Origin: JAJYZP01 sp049964535 | GTDB lineage: Bacteria > Actinomycetota > Acidimicrobiia > Acidimicrobiales > Acidimicrobiaceae | Direction: 5' to 3' | Assembly (NCBI GenBank): GCA_049964535.1 | Contig: JBMFXG010000169.1 | Span: 1-5,700, forward strand | Length of the DNA stretch: 5,700 nt | Part shown: positions 5,352 through 5,700 of the stretch, in pieces | Position numbering within the stretch: position 1 is the first letter of the stretch | Layout of the letters: every line of letters begins with the position of its first letter | Made by a program: the position numbers and the translations under genes | Notes under the pieces: model-generated | The model's database searches: none | Seen by the model: only the letters and a program-made list of their open reading frames with translations | What the model was told of the DNA's origin: nothing

Positions 5352-5700
5352 CAATTCTTTCAATTATTTACTGAGTCAGTGATCTCCTTCTCCGGCTGGT
5401 TGATCCACGCGACGGTCGGCAGTGCCGGCGGGGTGGGAACTTTGTGAACAAACCGTTCGGGGTGTTCTGCGTAGGCGTCGAGCAAGACAGCACCACGTAG
5501 TTCACGGACACGTTCAGCTCGTCCGTAATGGACGTCAGCGGGCGTGTGATAGCCAATGCCAGAGTGCACGTGTTGGCAGTTGTACCAAGTCATGAAGCGT
5601 TGACAGTGGGCCTGGGCGTCTTCGAAACTGCCGAATCTATCGGGGAAATCGGGCCGGTACTTGAGGGTTCGGAACTGGCTTTCTGAATAGGGATTGTCAT
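5347..5700 (-). mobile_element. IS3-family insertion sequence, 3' portion
   Basis: The terminal third of an IS3-family element runs off the right edge. The end is placed at about 5347, where the plus strand reads TGAGACAATTC, so the element would end in TGTCTCA-3' on its coding strand. That fits the TG...CA termini of the family and lies just 13 bp beyond the transposase stop. The exact boundary, the partner inverted repeat and the target duplication cannot be verified, because the other end is outside the window. Confidence 0.6.
5360..5700 (-). CDS. IS3-family transposase (OrfB, rve domain), C-terminal part
   Basis: The last 112 residues of an IS3-type DDE transposase; the 5' part is beyond the window. 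The visible part begins DNPYSESQFRTLKYRP, which contains the third catalytic acid, the Glu at 5681-5683 in YSESQF. DRFGSFEDAQAHCQRFMTWY is the usual C-terminal helix region, followed by HSGIGYHTPADVHYGRAE, the conserved HSG-TP-DV block that ends the integrase core. The tail has PERFV and PTPPALP, typical of actinobacterial members. It encodes the catalytic subunit, normally made as an OrfAB fusion by frameshifting from an upstream orfA, which is not visible here. The frame is open from the stop at 5360-5362 to the window edge with no disruption. An ATG at 5591-5593 lies within the gene and is not its start. Confidence 0.93.
   Translation of the reverse strand, partial: DNPYSESQFRTLKYRPDFPDRFGSFEDAQAHCQRFMTWYNCQHVHSGIGYHTPADVHYGRAERVRELRGAVLLDAYAEHPERFVHKVPTPPALPTVAWINQPEKEITDSVNN

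Noticed and set aside
4519..5390. Similar peptide ITDS at the C-termini of the minus frame ending at 4519 and of the transposase
   Set aside because: The DNA match covers only about 11 bases, with little similarity on either side; it is not enough to claim a second IS end.

Overview
The window looks like chromosomal DNA of an actinobacterium with moderate G+C. The strongest evidence is a clear bacterial proteasome activator (Bpa/PafE), a family known only from Actinobacteria that carry a 20S proteasome. It also holds an actinobacterial-type ribose-5-phosphate isomerase B with a catalytic glutamate. The moderate G+C and mixed start codons would fit an acidimicrobial lineage, but that is inference from style and not from a marker gene.

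Positions 88-1076 hold a tight plus-strand pair. bpa encodes an ATP-independent proteasome regulator, and rpiB starts inside its stop codon (ATGA overlap). A minus-strand class I SAM-dependent methyltransferase (1064-1783) runs into rpiB from the opposite side, and the two 3' ends overlap by 13 bp. A 169-bp divergent intergenic region follows. Next comes a plus-strand, membrane-anchored or secreted alpha/beta hydrolase (about 1953-3086) with a Thr/Ser-rich linker and an uncertain start. After a gap of roughly 200 bp lies an amidase-signature hydrolase (about 3296-4501) with all three catalytic residues intact.

From 4502 to about 5346 (845 bp) I recognise no gene. There are short uncertain reading frames and some inverted repeats, the best being a 10-bp bulged hairpin at 4851-4878. 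This looks like decayed or accessory DNA beside a mobile element. The right edge (5360-5700) is the 3' third of an IS3-family transposase on the minus strand. It continues beyond the window, and the element's end probably lies close to 5347.

The left part is ordinary housekeeping and metabolic content, and the right part is an insertion-sequence flank. I found no convincing new multi-gene system. The points most worth a second look are the hydrolase start (a strong Shine-Dalgarno and ATG in the wrong frame), the bpa-rpiB coupling, and the unexplained segment next to the IS.
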